50,159 nucleotides of DNA from Lachnospiraceae bacterium. Its GTDB lineage: Bacteria; Bacillota; Clostridia; Lachnospirales; Lachnospiraceae. Made by a program: the position numbers and the translations under genes. Under the pieces are notes generated by a model. The model was given only the letters and a program-made list of their open reading frames with translations, made no database searches and was not told where the DNA came from. Position 1 is the first letter of the stretch; every line of letters starts with the position of its first letter. Shown here piece after piece: positions 1 through 8,925 of the stretch. The stretch covers positions 1 to 50,159 of the forward strand of contig SVEF01000018.1 in assembly GCA_015057585.1 (NCBI GenBank), read 5' to 3'.

Positions 1-73
1 AAGAACTAGCATCTGGCCATACTTTTTCCAATGAAGAATATATTTCATGTGCACTCTCTCGTTCCATAACCAT
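1..73 (-). CDS. Partial hypothetical protein, N-terminal fragment
   Basis: The complement strand opens with ATG at 73 (a second in-frame ATG lies two codons on) behind an AAAGGA ribosome site, and reads MVMERESAHEIYSSLEKVWP and a few more residues before the window edge. It starts about 50 bp after the stop of the recombinase on the same strand, so the two are probably co-transcribed. No family can be named from 24 residues. A partner gene of the recombinase is a reasonable inference. Confidence 0.45.
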   Translation of the reverse strand, partial: MVMERESAHEIYSSLEKVWPDASS

Positions 74-123
74 AAAATCCTTTAAAAATAAATTATAGGT
101 GTAAGATAATATTGGATTATCCA

Positions 124-1047
124 TCACATTACATGAAAATCCTTCCTAGGATGTTTGCTTGTCAGAATATCCCGCTGCTTAGACATGGCAACATGAGTGT
201 AAATTTCAGTAATATTAATCGAACTATGTCCGAGCATTTCCTGAATGTAACGGATATCTACATCAGCCTCCAGAAGGCTTGTTGCAAATGTGTGACGGAA
301 CATGTGAGGTGTAATGTGTAATTCTATAGCGGCAAGAGAAGCATATTTATTAATCATCCGACGCACGGATTGATCGGACAGAGGAGCACCGGATTGGTTG
401 ACAAAAAAATGATTACAATTCTTAATTTCTGATTGAAAATTATTCTTATATTCATTTAAGATTGCCATAACCTCATCATTCCCAATCTGAAGCTTTCGCT
501 CCTTGGAGCCTTTGCCATAAATCAGAATTGTTCGGTCAAATAAATTTACATCATAGTCTTTTAATGAACACAGCTCAGAGATGCGGATGCCTGTTGCAAA
601 AAGGAGTTCGATTACAGCAGCGTCACGCAGGGCATTTCTTTTTTTGTATGCTGTTGTTCCTGAGGTATACTCGTTGTATATGGCAGCTAGAAAGCTTTCA
701 ATCGTTTGCAGAGGAATGGTTTTTGGGAGGATTATAGGTTCGCGAAATTTTACCTGCACACGACTGAATGGATTGCGGTCAAGCAGTTCCCTATATTCAA
801 GGTAATGGAAAAATGCCTTGATAGAAGCGATTTTTCTTTTGGCGGTTTTCGGTTTGAAGTTTTGATGTAGAGTCGCAATATAATTCTCCAATATTTTAGG
901 GGTAATTTCTGTAGGAAATTCTACATTTATAGAGTTTTGAAATTGTCGCAAATCAATTCGGTAAGATTTTAGTGTTTTAGAATCAAGACATTTTTGAAAT
1001 TGGCAGTATTCTAGATAAGATGTGATATGTAATGCAAGATTATTCAT
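124..1047 (-). CDS. Tyrosine recombinase (XerC/XerD-like phage integrase family)
   Basis: This 307-aa site-specific DNA recombinase should cut and rejoin DNA through a covalent phosphotyrosine. Residues 5-95 form the SAM-like core-binding domain (LKSYRIDLRQF, SIKAFFHYLEY). The catalytic domain shows R155 in TGIRISEL, a lysine near 179 in GKGSKERKL, H248 and R251 in HMFRHTF, H274 in LGHSS and the nucleophile Y283 in EIYTHV, so the active set is complete. The length matches Xer-like integrases. It lies beside an AT-rich defence island and transcribes away from it. Genuine chromosomal XerC or XerD is less likely because of this location and the compositional shift. Confidence 0.9.
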   Translation of the reverse strand: MNNLALHITSYLEYCQFQKCLDSKTLKSYRIDLRQFQNSINVEFPTEITPKILENYIATLHQNFKPKTAKRKIASIKAFFHYLEYRELLDRNPFSRVQVKFREPIILPKTIPLQTIESFLAAIYNEYTSGTTAYKKRNALRDAAVIELLFATGIRISELCSLKDYDVNLFDRTILIYGKGSKERKLQIGNDEVMAILNEYKNNFQSEIKNCNHFFVNQSGAPLSDQSVRRMINKYASLAAIELHITPHMFRHTFATSLLEADVDIRYIQEMLGHSSINITEIYTHVAMSKQRDILTSKHPRKDFHVM

Positions 1048-1341
1048 GTGTCTTCTCCTTTGTCAATAAAGATTATTTCCCTTTATCATACAATAATTGT
1101 GCTCAGAAATAAAATCTGATATACACGTAGTGATTTCAGTAAATAAAGTCGAGAAAAGTTTCACTTTACGGTTTCGCTTTACGTCACTTTACGGCCTGCT
1201 TTTTTTGTGTCAAAAGTCGACAAGAGTCGGCAATTTTCTTGAAACGTCACAGACTTATGGACAAAAGTCTGCTAACATGATAATGGGTTTTTAGACAGAA
1301 AATGAGAAAGTGTCTGAAAATAACCGAAAGGAGAACTGGTA
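1048..1341. other. Island-edge intergenic region with CTTTACG iterons and small hairpins
   Basis: No gene is seen between the divergent recombinase and hamA. The region contains three copies of C(A/G)CTTTACG at about 1162-1170, 1175-1183 and 1185-1193, as expected for recombinase arm or core sites. Two short inverted repeats follow: CAGACTT/AAGTCTG near 1248-1270, and TTAGACA/TGTCTGAA near 1291-1318. The hamA ribosome site AAAGGAG ends about 8 bp before its ATG. Function as an attachment region is inferred. Confidence 0.4.
1159..1174 (+). repeat. Candidate left attachment repeat (16 bp)
   Basis: TTTCACTTTACGGTTT here recurs at 8926-8941 as TTTCACGTTACGGTTT, 15 of 16 identical and in the same orientation. 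The two copies bracket the AT-rich block with hamAB, the three-gene module and the decayed cassette. The recombinase start codon is only about 110 bp away. A recombination-core role is inferred from position. Confidence 0.4.
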
Positions 1342-2277
1342 ATGGGATATAACGAGCTTATTTTGCATTATGTAAATAACTATTCAGCAAAAATATTTAT
1401 GACAAGATTGACATCGGATAAGCACGATTTTTATTTGATGTATGTTTATGAATTTGATAAGGAACTGGAGTATTTTGCTGATACATTTTTGAAGTATCTT
1501 CCATTTTATGCGGGAAATGATGATTATTTTTATTATTTAGAGCAGGCAATAAAACGAAATAAAGATGTTGATTTGGATGAACTGCTAGTAAGACGATCAA
1601 AAAGTCTAAGAGCAAATAGTAAAACTATACCCAATCGAACAATTGCGACGGATGGAATATATGGGGAACTCTTTTTGGATTTTTATCTCCGAATAGTAAA
1701 CAAACGAAAACCAATCCTGACATATGTGAATAAGCGTTCGTTTGACTCGAATTATGAGAGTACGGGACCAGACAATATGCTTTACTATATTGATTCGGAA
1801 AGACAAATAAATATTTGTATATGTGAAGCAAAATTTGTGGCAGGTGCAGCTAATGCCAAAAATAAATTGATTGGAGATATAGTAGGGGATGGTTCGACGG
1901 TTGGACATGTTACTAAACAATATCTGAACGATTATTTCCAGTTTGTTGTTGAAAAAAACAAAAACATAGAGGATGAAGATAAAGAAATATTTAAACCATT
2001 TTTGTTTGCATTGAATGAAGAGATGGATTCCGGAAAAGATTTTTTATCTGTTCTCATAGATAGAAATATATGTGTGAATTTTATTTTCTTTGCTATTTTT
2101 GATAGTACGAAAAAAGAGCCAAATAAATTTGATGAGTATTATGAAGAAATTTATGGAGCTTGCAAATTGAATGTTGAAGCATTAGGAATTAAAAATTATA
2201 AAGTTGAGATTGTGTTCATTCCAACGACGAATGCAAGTATGAAAATAAAAAGGGAAATGGAAAAAGCATATGAATAA
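1342..2277 (+). CDS. hamA: HamA-like nuclease subunit of a Hachiman anti-phage system (DUF1837-type)
   Basis: This 311-aa protein shows a restriction-nuclease-like core: GELFLDFYL (E near 108), then about 35 residues later TGPDNMLYYI (D near 143), then CICEAKF (E162-x-K164). This E...D...ExK order after a GEL helix is the pattern of DUF1837 (HamA/AbpA) effectors. The next gene is a SKI2-like helicase that overlaps by 8 bp, which is the expected HamB partner. In known Hachiman systems HamB senses DNA and releases HamA to degrade DNA. The ATG at 1342 has a good AAAGGAG site. Composition is strongly AT-rich compared with flanking core genes. The family call rests on motif pattern and gene order, not on a search. 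Confidence 0.7.
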   Translation: MGYNELILHYVNNYSAKIFMTRLTSDKHDFYLMYVYEFDKELEYFADTFLKYLPFYAGNDDYFYYLEQAIKRNKDVDLDELLVRRSKSLRANSKTIPNRTIATDGIYGELFLDFYLRIVNKRKPILTYVNKRSFDSNYESTGPDNMLYYIDSERQINICICEAKFVAGAANAKNKLIGDIVGDGSTVGHVTKQYLNDYFQFVVEKNKNIEDEDKEIFKPFLFALNEEMDSGKDFLSVLIDRNICVNFIFFAIFDSTKKEPNKFDEYYEEIYGACKLNVEALGIKNYKVEIVFIPTTNASMKIKREMEKAYE

Positions 2278-4669
2278 AATAAAACTTTTAAATATGATTA
2301 ATGAGTATTCTTTGGAAGGGAAAAATGAAGAACTGGTAAATTTGCTTAACGAATTGTTTGATAACGGAGAATACAAAGCATATTTGAATTTGGTTTTTAA
2401 TGCAATATCGATTACGCAAATGTATGGTTTTTTAGCTTATTTGACAGAAGAAGAACGTAGCTTCTTTTTATCGTGGGACAAGGTAAGAAGTGATTCCTAC
2501 AGCGGGAAAAGGATGAAGTTCTATAATAAAGGTCAACTTTCTTTATTATTTGATTTAGAAGAAAATAATAAAGTGTTTTTTTCAGCACCAACTTCGTTTG
2601 GAAAAACAAGTTTGGTCATTGAATATATTATTGCTCACCATAGAAACCTAAATAATGTATTGTTTATTGTGCCAACAAATTCACTTTTGGAAGAGCTATT
2701 TACAAAAATGGTCGAACTTAATAATATGAATAATTTTGATTATGTTGTATCAACGCAACCATATTTTCAAGAGGGAATAAATAATTTTCTTGTCTTAACA
2801 CCTGAGCGCTTTTTGATGCTATTTGAAGAAACGGAAGTGAGTAAATTTGATTTAATTGTGATGGATGAGACATATAAAATTGTAGATTTTAAAAATGAGA
2901 GGGTAAGTGATTTTGTTGAGTCGAGAGCTGTAAGATTTAGAAAAGTAGCAGATATAATAGGAAAAACGTCAAGAAAATTATTTTTACTTTCGCCTTTTAC
3001 ATATGTGCTTACTGATTCGATGAAAAAGTACCTGGAAAAACATGAGATACAGAAAATTGATAGAGAAATGGAGTATGTGAAAAGAGAAATATATAGAATA
3101 GTGGATTCGCGTAGCTTTAAAGAACACTTTAAACTAAGTGTGGTTGGTTATGCGAAAAGTGCCGGTGTGGCAGGAAAAACAAATATCTTGTTACGTATTT
3201 TGCAGGATGAAAAGAATATTGTTTATGTTCCGCAATATGCAAAGGCATATGACATAGTAGAGGTTTTGGATTGGACTAGAAAAGTCAAAGTTACAGAGAG
3301 ATATATAAAATTTCTTTCACATTTGGAAAAAAATTATTCTGTAGATGATAGATATGAATGGAAAATAATTAGTGCATTAAAAAAGGGTGTTGGAATCTAT
3401 ATTGCGCCATTACCGCGTTATATAAAAAAAGAAATAATTAGACTATATGAAGAAAATGTTTTGGGAACATTAGTGGTGACGACATCGTTTACAGAAGGTG
3501 TAAATACAAATGCGAGCAATCTGATATTTACTAGTTTAGTGAATGGACCGACGACAAATAAATTATCAGATATTGATGTGTTGAATGTGTCAGGACGAGC
3601 TGGGCGCTTTGCTCAGAAAAGTGTTGGGAAAATATATTGTATAACAGAAGAAGTTTACCAAAAAGTTTCTAGGCTGCAGGATGAAGCAGCGATACAATTA
3701 GAAAACTATAATTATCATGAGAATAATTCTAGTCCGCGTAATGATTTTGAGTTGGATATGATAGATGATATCTATTTATCTGATGAAGAGAAAAAGATAA
3801 AAGAAGAAATCCAAGGGGAAATGCATTCATTGGGATTAACGACTAGAGATTTACACTTATCATTGAATGTATCAACGAAATGGAAATTAGCATTATACAA
3901 GTATTTTCTAAAGATGGATGAACAAGAACTGCATGAGGCGTATGTAGTAAGTGCAGATATTCTAAATCCTCAACCAGATGAAAGACTTCGTTCGTTAGAT
4001 GTTATTTTTGCATCGTTACGTAAGTCATTTGAACAATCGCAAATAGATGGCTTCCCGTGTCAGCCATATGACATAAAGCCGTTCGACTCAGAAGGAGGTT
4101 TTATTTGGGGCAGATTATATAGGATATATTGTTCAGGCAGTATTGCTTCGGTAATTGCGAAAAATATAAGTTTCATAGAAGGGCGTTTTGATAAGATTAT
4201 CAATAAATATTCATTGCAAAGAGCGCAACAAAAAGACGATGTTAAAGCTTACTTTGTAGAAGAGAATTTGAGTTGGGTGCTGAGATATTATAATGCTAAT
4301 TTGAAAATTAATTTGGACGCTTGTTATTCTGAGACTTTTAAATTTATTTCTTCGATAGTGCAGTACAAAATTCCCTTTTATACATCATACTTTGTATCGG
4401 TCTTAAGACTGTTTCTGATGAAACAAAAGAAAGACCAGGATTTTGATTTGAATAAGTTGGATGTTAGGAAGATATCACTTATGTTTGAAGATGGAAGTGT
4501 TTTGGACGATTATTCAAAAATGATAGATTATGGAGTGTCAAGTGATTTGATTATGAAATTACATGATAATCAAATCACAATTGAGAAATTGAGAAATGGA
4601 GAGTATCAAAAGTCTTATCTAGATGAATATGAACACTTACTCATTCAAGAATTTTTAGAGATTATGTAA
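2270..4669 (+). CDS. hamB: HamB-like superfamily 2 helicase of the Hachiman system
   Basis: The 799-aa helicase has a Walker A motif APTSFGKT (about 106-113), motif II MDETY (198-202, a variant of DExH), a TTSFTEGVN stretch near 403-411 that fits motif V, and motif VI VSGRAGRFA (about 440-448) of the SKI2/Mtr4 type. The C-terminal 300 residues are helical and match no domain I can name. Its ATG lies inside the hamA 3' end, so translation is coupled. By analogy with Hachiman, it would load on or scan DNA and hold HamA inactive until infection. The DETY variant in place of DEAH is worth noting. A generic helicase-nuclease repair pair is the alternative reading. Confidence 0.75.
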   Translation: MNKIKLLNMINEYSLEGKNEELVNLLNELFDNGEYKAYLNLVFNAISITQMYGFLAYLTEEERSFFLSWDKVRSDSYSGKRMKFYNKGQLSLLFDLEENNKVFFSAPTSFGKTSLVIEYIIAHHRNLNNVLFIVPTNSLLEELFTKMVELNNMNNFDYVVSTQPYFQEGINNFLVLTPERFLMLFEETEVSKFDLIVMDETYKIVDFKNERVSDFVESRAVRFRKVADIIGKTSRKLFLLSPFTYVLTDSMKKYLEKHEIQKIDREMEYVKREIYRIVDSRSFKEHFKLSVVGYAKSAGVAGKTNILLRILQDEKNIVYVPQYAKAYDIVEVLDWTRKVKVTERYIKFLSHLEKNYSVDDRYEWKIISALKKGVGIYIAPLPRYIKKEIIRLYEENVLGTLVVTTSFTEGVNTNASNLIFTSLVNGPTTNKLSDIDVLNVSGRAGRFAQKSVGKIYCITEEVYQKVSRLQDEAAIQLENYNYHENNSSPRNDFELDMIDDIYLSDEEKKIKEEIQGEMHSLGLTTRDLHLSLNVSTKWKLALYKYFLKMDEQELHEAYVVSADILNPQPDERLRSLDVIFASLRKSFEQSQIDGFPCQPYDIKPFDSEGGFIWGRLYRIYCSGSIASVIAKNISFIEGRFDKIINKYSLQRAQQKDDVKAYFVEENLSWVLRYYNANLKINLDACYSETFKFISSIVQYKIPFYTSYFVSVLRLFLMKQKKDQDFDLNKLDVRKISLMFEDGSVLDDYSKMIDYGVSSDLIMKLHDNQITIEKLRNGEYQKSYLDEYEHLLIQEFLEIM

Positions 4670-4778
4670 AAAGGAAAGAGGAGTAGGATTCTGTGAAGAG
4701 AAACTTTCCTTTGGGCATGAGAACTATAGCCTTGATGAAATTGCAGAAAGGCAGTAGATAAGAAAGGATGATAACAAT

Positions 4779-5837
4779 ATGAATGACAATGAATATTTCG
4801 TATTATTTGAAAAAGGTGCAATAGAGAAAATAATCAAACATATTAAAGAAGCAGAGGCATGGTCATTAAAAGATTTTGCACAATTCAGTGCGGTGGTTGG
4901 GGTGGTATTTGCATGTGTTTTATGGATATTAAAGAGTGCCTGGTATTTCTATTATTTGGGTAAGTTTGCGTATTATGGGATTGATTCGTGTTATATACAA
5001 GCGGATGATTCTAGTATTTTCTTAGAGATTATACAAGTAATTGCCGTGGGAATAACGTGGTTTGCTATTAACTATTTATATTATACTGTCTATGTGAAAA
5101 ACAGTAAGATGGTCAGAAGATCATTGAAACTTTTGTTGCTTTGGGGCATTGAGATGGTCTTTGCTTTTGCGTATTTGCTTGTTACATCAGGGATAAAACT
5201 GGGAGACTTGATAAGTGGTGCAACAATGGAAAACATTATAGCGTTAGTCGGCGGGTTATTACTTGTTGTTTTTGCAATTAATACCTTTGCCTTAGAGAGC
5301 ATTTTGCTAAGAAATAGAGATAAAAGATTATTAAATCGTAGGGCAAAAAAGGAAGAACGTAAATTAAAAAAACAGGGAAAGGGCATAGGTGCGTTGTTAG
5401 CGAGATGGGGATTAAGGAGAGAAAAAAGAAGAAAGGAGAAAGAAAGCAGGCGTGAAAGTTTATCGGAAACAAGAGAGACAGAGGCTTCTGATGAAGTAGA
5501 TAAAAAGTATAAGGAGAAAATTAGGTCATTTATAATAATTGCGGTAACTGTAGCGGTTGAACTTTGTTTGATTTTCTTCTCGGGATTTTTGCTGGAAGCG
5601 TCAAGAAGTGCTTACAAGGTGATTGTGAGTGAAGTGGAGGAGACATCAGGTAGTGAGAGTGATGTTGTTTATGTTGTGGTATATGAAACAGATGATAATT
5701 ACATAGTATCTAGGTTGTTTAATGAGAGTAATAGAATTGATCGTAATTACTTAAAGGCTATTTCTAAGGAGGGAGTTGGCACGTATAAAGTAAGCGATAT
5801 AAGTAGTTTTAATGAAGAAGATGATAGTAGGAAATGA
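4779..5837 (+). CDS. Multi-pass membrane protein of an uncharacterised three-gene island module
   Basis: The 352-aa protein has about five hydrophobic segments: near 38-60, 82-105, 113-135, 150-172 and 250-273. Between the fourth and fifth lies a very basic, probably cytoplasmic, coiled stretch of about 70 residues (RRAKKEERKLKKQGKG, RREKRRKEKESRRES). A C-terminal region of about 75 residues follows the last segment, with a YVVVYETDDNYIVSRL strand pattern. The start has an AAGGATG-type site. Its stop overlaps the upstream alternative start of the next gene. I recognise no family. Membrane protein plus nuclease or phosphoesterase partners is a common layout in abortive defence, which is inference only. 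Confidence 0.75.
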   Translation: MNDNEYFVLFEKGAIEKIIKHIKEAEAWSLKDFAQFSAVVGVVFACVLWILKSAWYFYYLGKFAYYGIDSCYIQADDSSIFLEIIQVIAVGITWFAINYLYYTVYVKNSKMVRRSLKLLLLWGIEMVFAFAYLLVTSGIKLGDLISGATMENIIALVGGLLLVVFAINTFALESILLRNRDKRLLNRRAKKEERKLKKQGKGIGALLARWGLRREKRRKEKESRRESLSETRETEASDEVDKKYKEKIRSFIIIAVTVAVELCLIFFSGFLLEASRSAYKVIVSEVEETSGSESDVVYVVVYETDDNYIVSRLFNESNRIDRNYLKAISKEGVGTYKVSDISSFNEEDDSRK

Positions 5838-5995
5838 ATTACAAAAGTAGAGAGCGATTATGGAAGAAATTAAGGGGTTATAGAAAAGTCATTATAGAAT
5901 TATTTTTCTTGGAAAATTTCGTTTCTATAAAAAAGAATGAGGTTAGAGCGTCATGTGGAACGAGATATAATCTATTACATACAAGGAGGAAAAAG

Positions 5996-6682
5996 ATGGG
6001 AACAGCGACTATAATGTATTTATCAAAATCTAAAGTGGGTATGTTGTGGAAAGATAAAAGCAGAAAAAAGACGATTCTTTCCGGGATAAAGTCGAATTTG
6101 AGTCTTTCTTTAAATCCAACGTTAAATATTGAAGCTGAATTTGAAAGGAACGAAAAAACACCTATGTCGAGAGGTGGTGGTGACAATGGATGGCCGTCGT
6201 TTGCTTCGATAGATGTTGTGGTAGATATAGAAGGACAACTTAAAAAAAGCAGCCAGATAGGAACAATGGAAGAGTTTATAAATAGAAATTGGAGCTACCC
6301 TTTTTACAAATTGAAAGGAAAGTTGTTTGTAGAGGAAATGAGCCGGAGTGACCTGCGGGGAGGTATGAAGTGTCATGGCACAAGGGGGATACTTTTTCTT
6401 GACGGGACAAAAAAGAAGGTTGCAGTTGATATAGCGTATGAAAATGTGGCGGGATTGAATTTTAGGAACGAACAATGGGAAACTTGGGAGTCGGGGACAA
6501 TGCGTTTTCTTGACGATGTATGTTGGAATGGATATGAATTAATAGGGCTTTTTACATATGAAGGTGAATCTGATAAATATTTTGCTGAGTGTGGTATTCT
6601 TTATTTTGCAAACATGTCTCATAAAAACTATTTTCGTGATAAGAAAATAGGGGATACGGTTTTTAACGAATACATACAATGA
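5996..6682 (+). CDS. Uncharacterised 228-aa protein, middle gene of the island module
   Basis: The reading frame is open from an ATG at 5834, but the strong site AAGGAGG at 5983-5989 points to ATG 5996, giving MGTATIMYLSKSKVGMLWKD at the N-terminus; the extra 54 residues of the longer form look unstructured. The beta-strand-rich sequence has no membrane segment. The opening pattern Y-[LI]-S-x-x-K-V-x-x-L weakly recalls the DUF7019/SAVMC3_10250 family, which is found near conflict systems in actinobacteria; I am not confident in this. It sits between the membrane protein and the phosphoesterase on the same strand. No catalytic motif is visible. Confidence 0.65.
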   Translation: MGTATIMYLSKSKVGMLWKDKSRKKTILSGIKSNLSLSLNPTLNIEAEFERNEKTPMSRGGGDNGWPSFASIDVVVDIEGQLKKSSQIGTMEEFINRNWSYPFYKLKGKLFVEEMSRSDLRGGMKCHGTRGILFLDGTKKKVAVDIAYENVAGLNFRNEQWETWESGTMRFLDDVCWNGYELIGLFTYEGESDKYFAECGILYFANMSHKNYFRDKKIGDTVFNEYIQ

Positions 6683-6854
6683 AAATAACTCTTTTCATAA
6701 TGATGATAGATTTTGGATTTGGGTTAGATTATTTTAGTGAAAAACTTTCTTAAATCGGCATTGCAGATAAGATGTTTGAATATGCTAAACAACTAATATT
6801 GCAGATTATAAGAACCGTCAAAAGAAAATAGTAAAAACAAAGGAGTGTAAAATA

Positions 6855-8411
6855 ATGGGATATCGATTTACATTGGAAAGTGCAAATACTGTTGCTAATT
6901 TAACTTTTGGGAAAGTAATGTCTTGTTGTAGAGACATCTATAGTTCTTTCGAATGCTATGCGAACTTTATGTACTTTCTTGACCAGTTTCAGCACAATAT
7001 GTATTCTAATGAGACGGGGCGTTACATAAAAAGTATACAGAGAATACAAAACATTCTTCGTAGATACGAATATATCGATATGCCTTTTGAAAAGATTGAA
7101 CATGATGATACGTTTTTGCTCTTTCAAGAGGATGTATTGAATGCGTTGAAAGAATTGTCGGAAATATTTGAGAGGTGTACAATAAAATCGTTATTGTTAC
7201 CACCAATGATGAGTGAAAAAAAGCAAAAATATGACGAGTATGACTTTATGACGTCTCGGAGAACCCTTAAAAAGTTGTTTGAACTTCATAGAGGGGAGTC
7301 TTGTCTTATTCTGCAACCGCAAGAACGACCTTATGACGCGACAATATTTAATGCATTTCCAAATTTTGACGTCGCTTTACGGCAAGCAGATATGTGGCCC
7401 GCGGTTTTGTTTTGGGAGAGTCCGGATGACTATGTATTCATGCCTGTTGATAATGAAGAAGAACTGTTGTTTCTTTATAAGGTCATAAAATACGAAAGGC
7501 ATCCGATTGATGAACTTAGAAAAATTGTAGAGGGCAAGAAGAAACCGAGTCACTATATTTTTCAATTAAGTGATTTGCATTTTGGAGCTAAAAATGTAGA
7601 TGTTGCCGAACGGCGTTTGAAAATATTAGTCAAGTCACATCTTTCTAAAATCGAGATAGGAGACAGTGTTGATTTTGTCATAACAGGCGATGCTGTGGAC
7701 GGCCCAAAACAATCAACAGAGGCTTACTATTCTGATTTTGCCGAATACATAGAAGATCGGTGTGGCAAAAAGCCGATTCGTGTTTTAGGAAACCATGATA
7801 TTAATAGCCATGGGATTGCGATTTTTCATGGGAATCAACATATAGCACATATTGTTGGTCAATATCCTAAAATTGAAATTATTGAAGAATCTAAGACAAT
7901 CTTGTTGCTATTTAATTCAAATACGAATGGGAATCTAGCAGAAGGAGAGATAGGAATAGCGCAAATGTCTGAAATGGGCAATTTGCTTGATAATGTGGAG
8001 AATTTGGGAAGCTATTTACTTATTGCGGTTTTACATCATCATTTATTGCCGATACCAAAGCCAAGCTATTATAATAAAAAGTGGTTTGAAAGAATTGTTC
8101 CATGTGATTTTATGGACATGTCATTGAAATTACTTGATGCAGATTTGTTTTTTGAGTGGCTTCATCTCCGTAATGTACGGATAGTGCTTCATGGGCACAA
8201 ACATGTTCCTTTCTTGACAGAATCAGAAGGAATTACAGTAATTGGTTGCGGCTCTTCTACTGGACAGATAGTTCATAAAGAAAAGGGAAAAACCTACATC
8301 AGCTATAATGTGCTTAAAATAAGTGAAAAAAGTGTTACCTGTACGCAATTTGCAGAGGAGGTTTATGGTGCAGGCGCGAAGAATATTCGTACTGAAATAA
8401 TAGAGCTGTAA
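6855..8411 (+). CDS. Metallophosphoesterase (calcineurin-like) with a novel N-terminal half
   Basis: Residues about 235-470 form a calcineurin-like domain with all dinuclear metal motifs: SDLHFG (D240, H242), GDAVDG (278-279), GNHD (312-315), a HHH stretch (394-396) and HGHKH (446-450). The first 230 residues are not part of this fold. They begin with a helical region (about 1-115), followed by a mixed region containing RPYDATIFNAFPNF and a conserved-looking WPAVLFWESPDDYVF stretch. The protein probably hydrolyses a phosphodiester, perhaps a nucleotide signal or nucleic acid end. It closes the island module, 172 bp after the previous gene, with site AAAGGAG before ATG 6855. Confidence 0.85.
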   Translation: MGYRFTLESANTVANLTFGKVMSCCRDIYSSFECYANFMYFLDQFQHNMYSNETGRYIKSIQRIQNILRRYEYIDMPFEKIEHDDTFLLFQEDVLNALKELSEIFERCTIKSLLLPPMMSEKKQKYDEYDFMTSRRTLKKLFELHRGESCLILQPQERPYDATIFNAFPNFDVALRQADMWPAVLFWESPDDYVFMPVDNEEELLFLYKVIKYERHPIDELRKIVEGKKKPSHYIFQLSDLHFGAKNVDVAERRLKILVKSHLSKIEIGDSVDFVITGDAVDGPKQSTEAYYSDFAEYIEDRCGKKPIRVLGNHDINSHGIAIFHGNQHIAHIVGQYPKIEIIEESKTILLLFNSNTNGNLAEGEIGIAQMSEMGNLLDNVENLGSYLLIAVLHHHLLPIPKPSYYNKKWFERIVPCDFMDMSLKLLDADLFFEWLHLRNVRIVLHGHKHVPFLTESEGITVIGCGSSTGQIVHKEKGKTYISYNVLKISEKSVTCTQFAEEVYGAGAKNIRTEIIEL

Positions 8412-8436
8412 GGATACGTAGTTTATTGAACTTTAG

Positions 8437-8520
8437 ATGGAAAAGTCGAATAGAGAAAAGACTATTGCGTTTATAGCGGATGTAAAGTGTATCACCCAAA
8501 GTATTGGATTCTACCTATAA
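8437..8520 (+). pseudogene. Remnant of a small protein (27 aa), first piece of a decayed cassette
   Basis: ATG 8437 opens MEKSNREKTIAFIADVKCIT and stops at 8518-8520 after 27 codons. The charged start followed by a hydrophobic segment resembles the N-terminus of small DUF3791-type antitoxin proteins of Lachnospiraceae, as I remember them. It overlaps the next fragment in another frame, consistent with a deletion or frameshift fusing two genes. Assignment is tentative. Confidence 0.3.
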
Positions 8521-8692
8521 TCGGATGCAATGGGTGGGGGAAGAATATCTTTTGGAGGAAGTTATTGATGAAGCAGCGGATAGATTTGAAAAGCCGGGAG
8601 AAGTTTATGCGGAGGAGCTGATATATTGGATGGGGTACATATATCGGTATTGGCATTATGTGACAGGTAAATCAAGTAAGGAAATATACTAG
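8504..8692 (+). pseudogene. Truncated small protein, probable toxin-antitoxin cassette member
   Basis: The 62-residue frame starts only with TTG and contains MQWVGEEYLLEEVIDEAA and EELIYWMGYIYRYWHYVTGK before stopping early at IY. From memory, this matches a small Lachnospiraceae protein of about 90-100 residues encoded in three-gene cassettes with DUF3990/DUF3791 proteins. If so, both the natural start and the last 30 or so residues are missing. No good ribosome site is seen. It marks the decayed right part of the island. Confidence 0.45.
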
Positions 8693-8739
8693 CAGGCACC
8701 GGTGAAGGTTATAGGAAGAAAAAATAAGAGGAGCATTAT

Positions 8740-8787
8740 ATGATGACACCGGAAGTGGTTATAGAAATATTAAAAGAGGAAAATTGA
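8740..8787 (+). pseudogene. N-terminal remnant (15 aa) of a third cassette gene
   Basis: A good site AAGAGGAG (8726-8733) precedes ATG 8740, but the frame MMTPEVVIEILKEEN stops after 15 codons. An intact ribosome site with a cut-off reading frame suggests the start of a deleted gene. The sequence resembles the beginning of the small helical protein that follows the previous fragment's family in related cassettes (recollection, not searched). Confidence 0.35.
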
Positions 8788-8835
8788 ATATGTTTATGGC
8801 AGGAGGTGGCCATGCTAGACTATCTTACTGACAAG

Positions 8836-8876
8836 GCACTGATTACCTAAGCGAATTCGGTAGTTGGTGCTTTTTT
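8836..8876 (+). terminator. Intrinsic terminator at the end of the island
   Basis: GCACTGATTACC (8836-8847) pairs along its whole length, with three G-U pairs, with GGTAGTTGGTGC (8859-8870) around an 11-nt loop, and six T follow. It would end transcripts from the island and its cassette remnants. Confidence 0.75.
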
Positions 8877-8925
8877 ATTGCTTTACGGACATGATTGTAA
8901 TTTGTGGTTAAGATGGAATTTATAT

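Noticed and set aside
4690-4758. Short frame between hamB and the membrane gene (ends NYSLDEIAERQ)
   Set aside because: No start codon in frame and no ribosome site; at best a worn remnant.
5834-5995. Upstream start for the middle gene of the island module
   Set aside because: No ribosome site precedes it and the extra residues look random; AAGGAGG supports ATG 5996.
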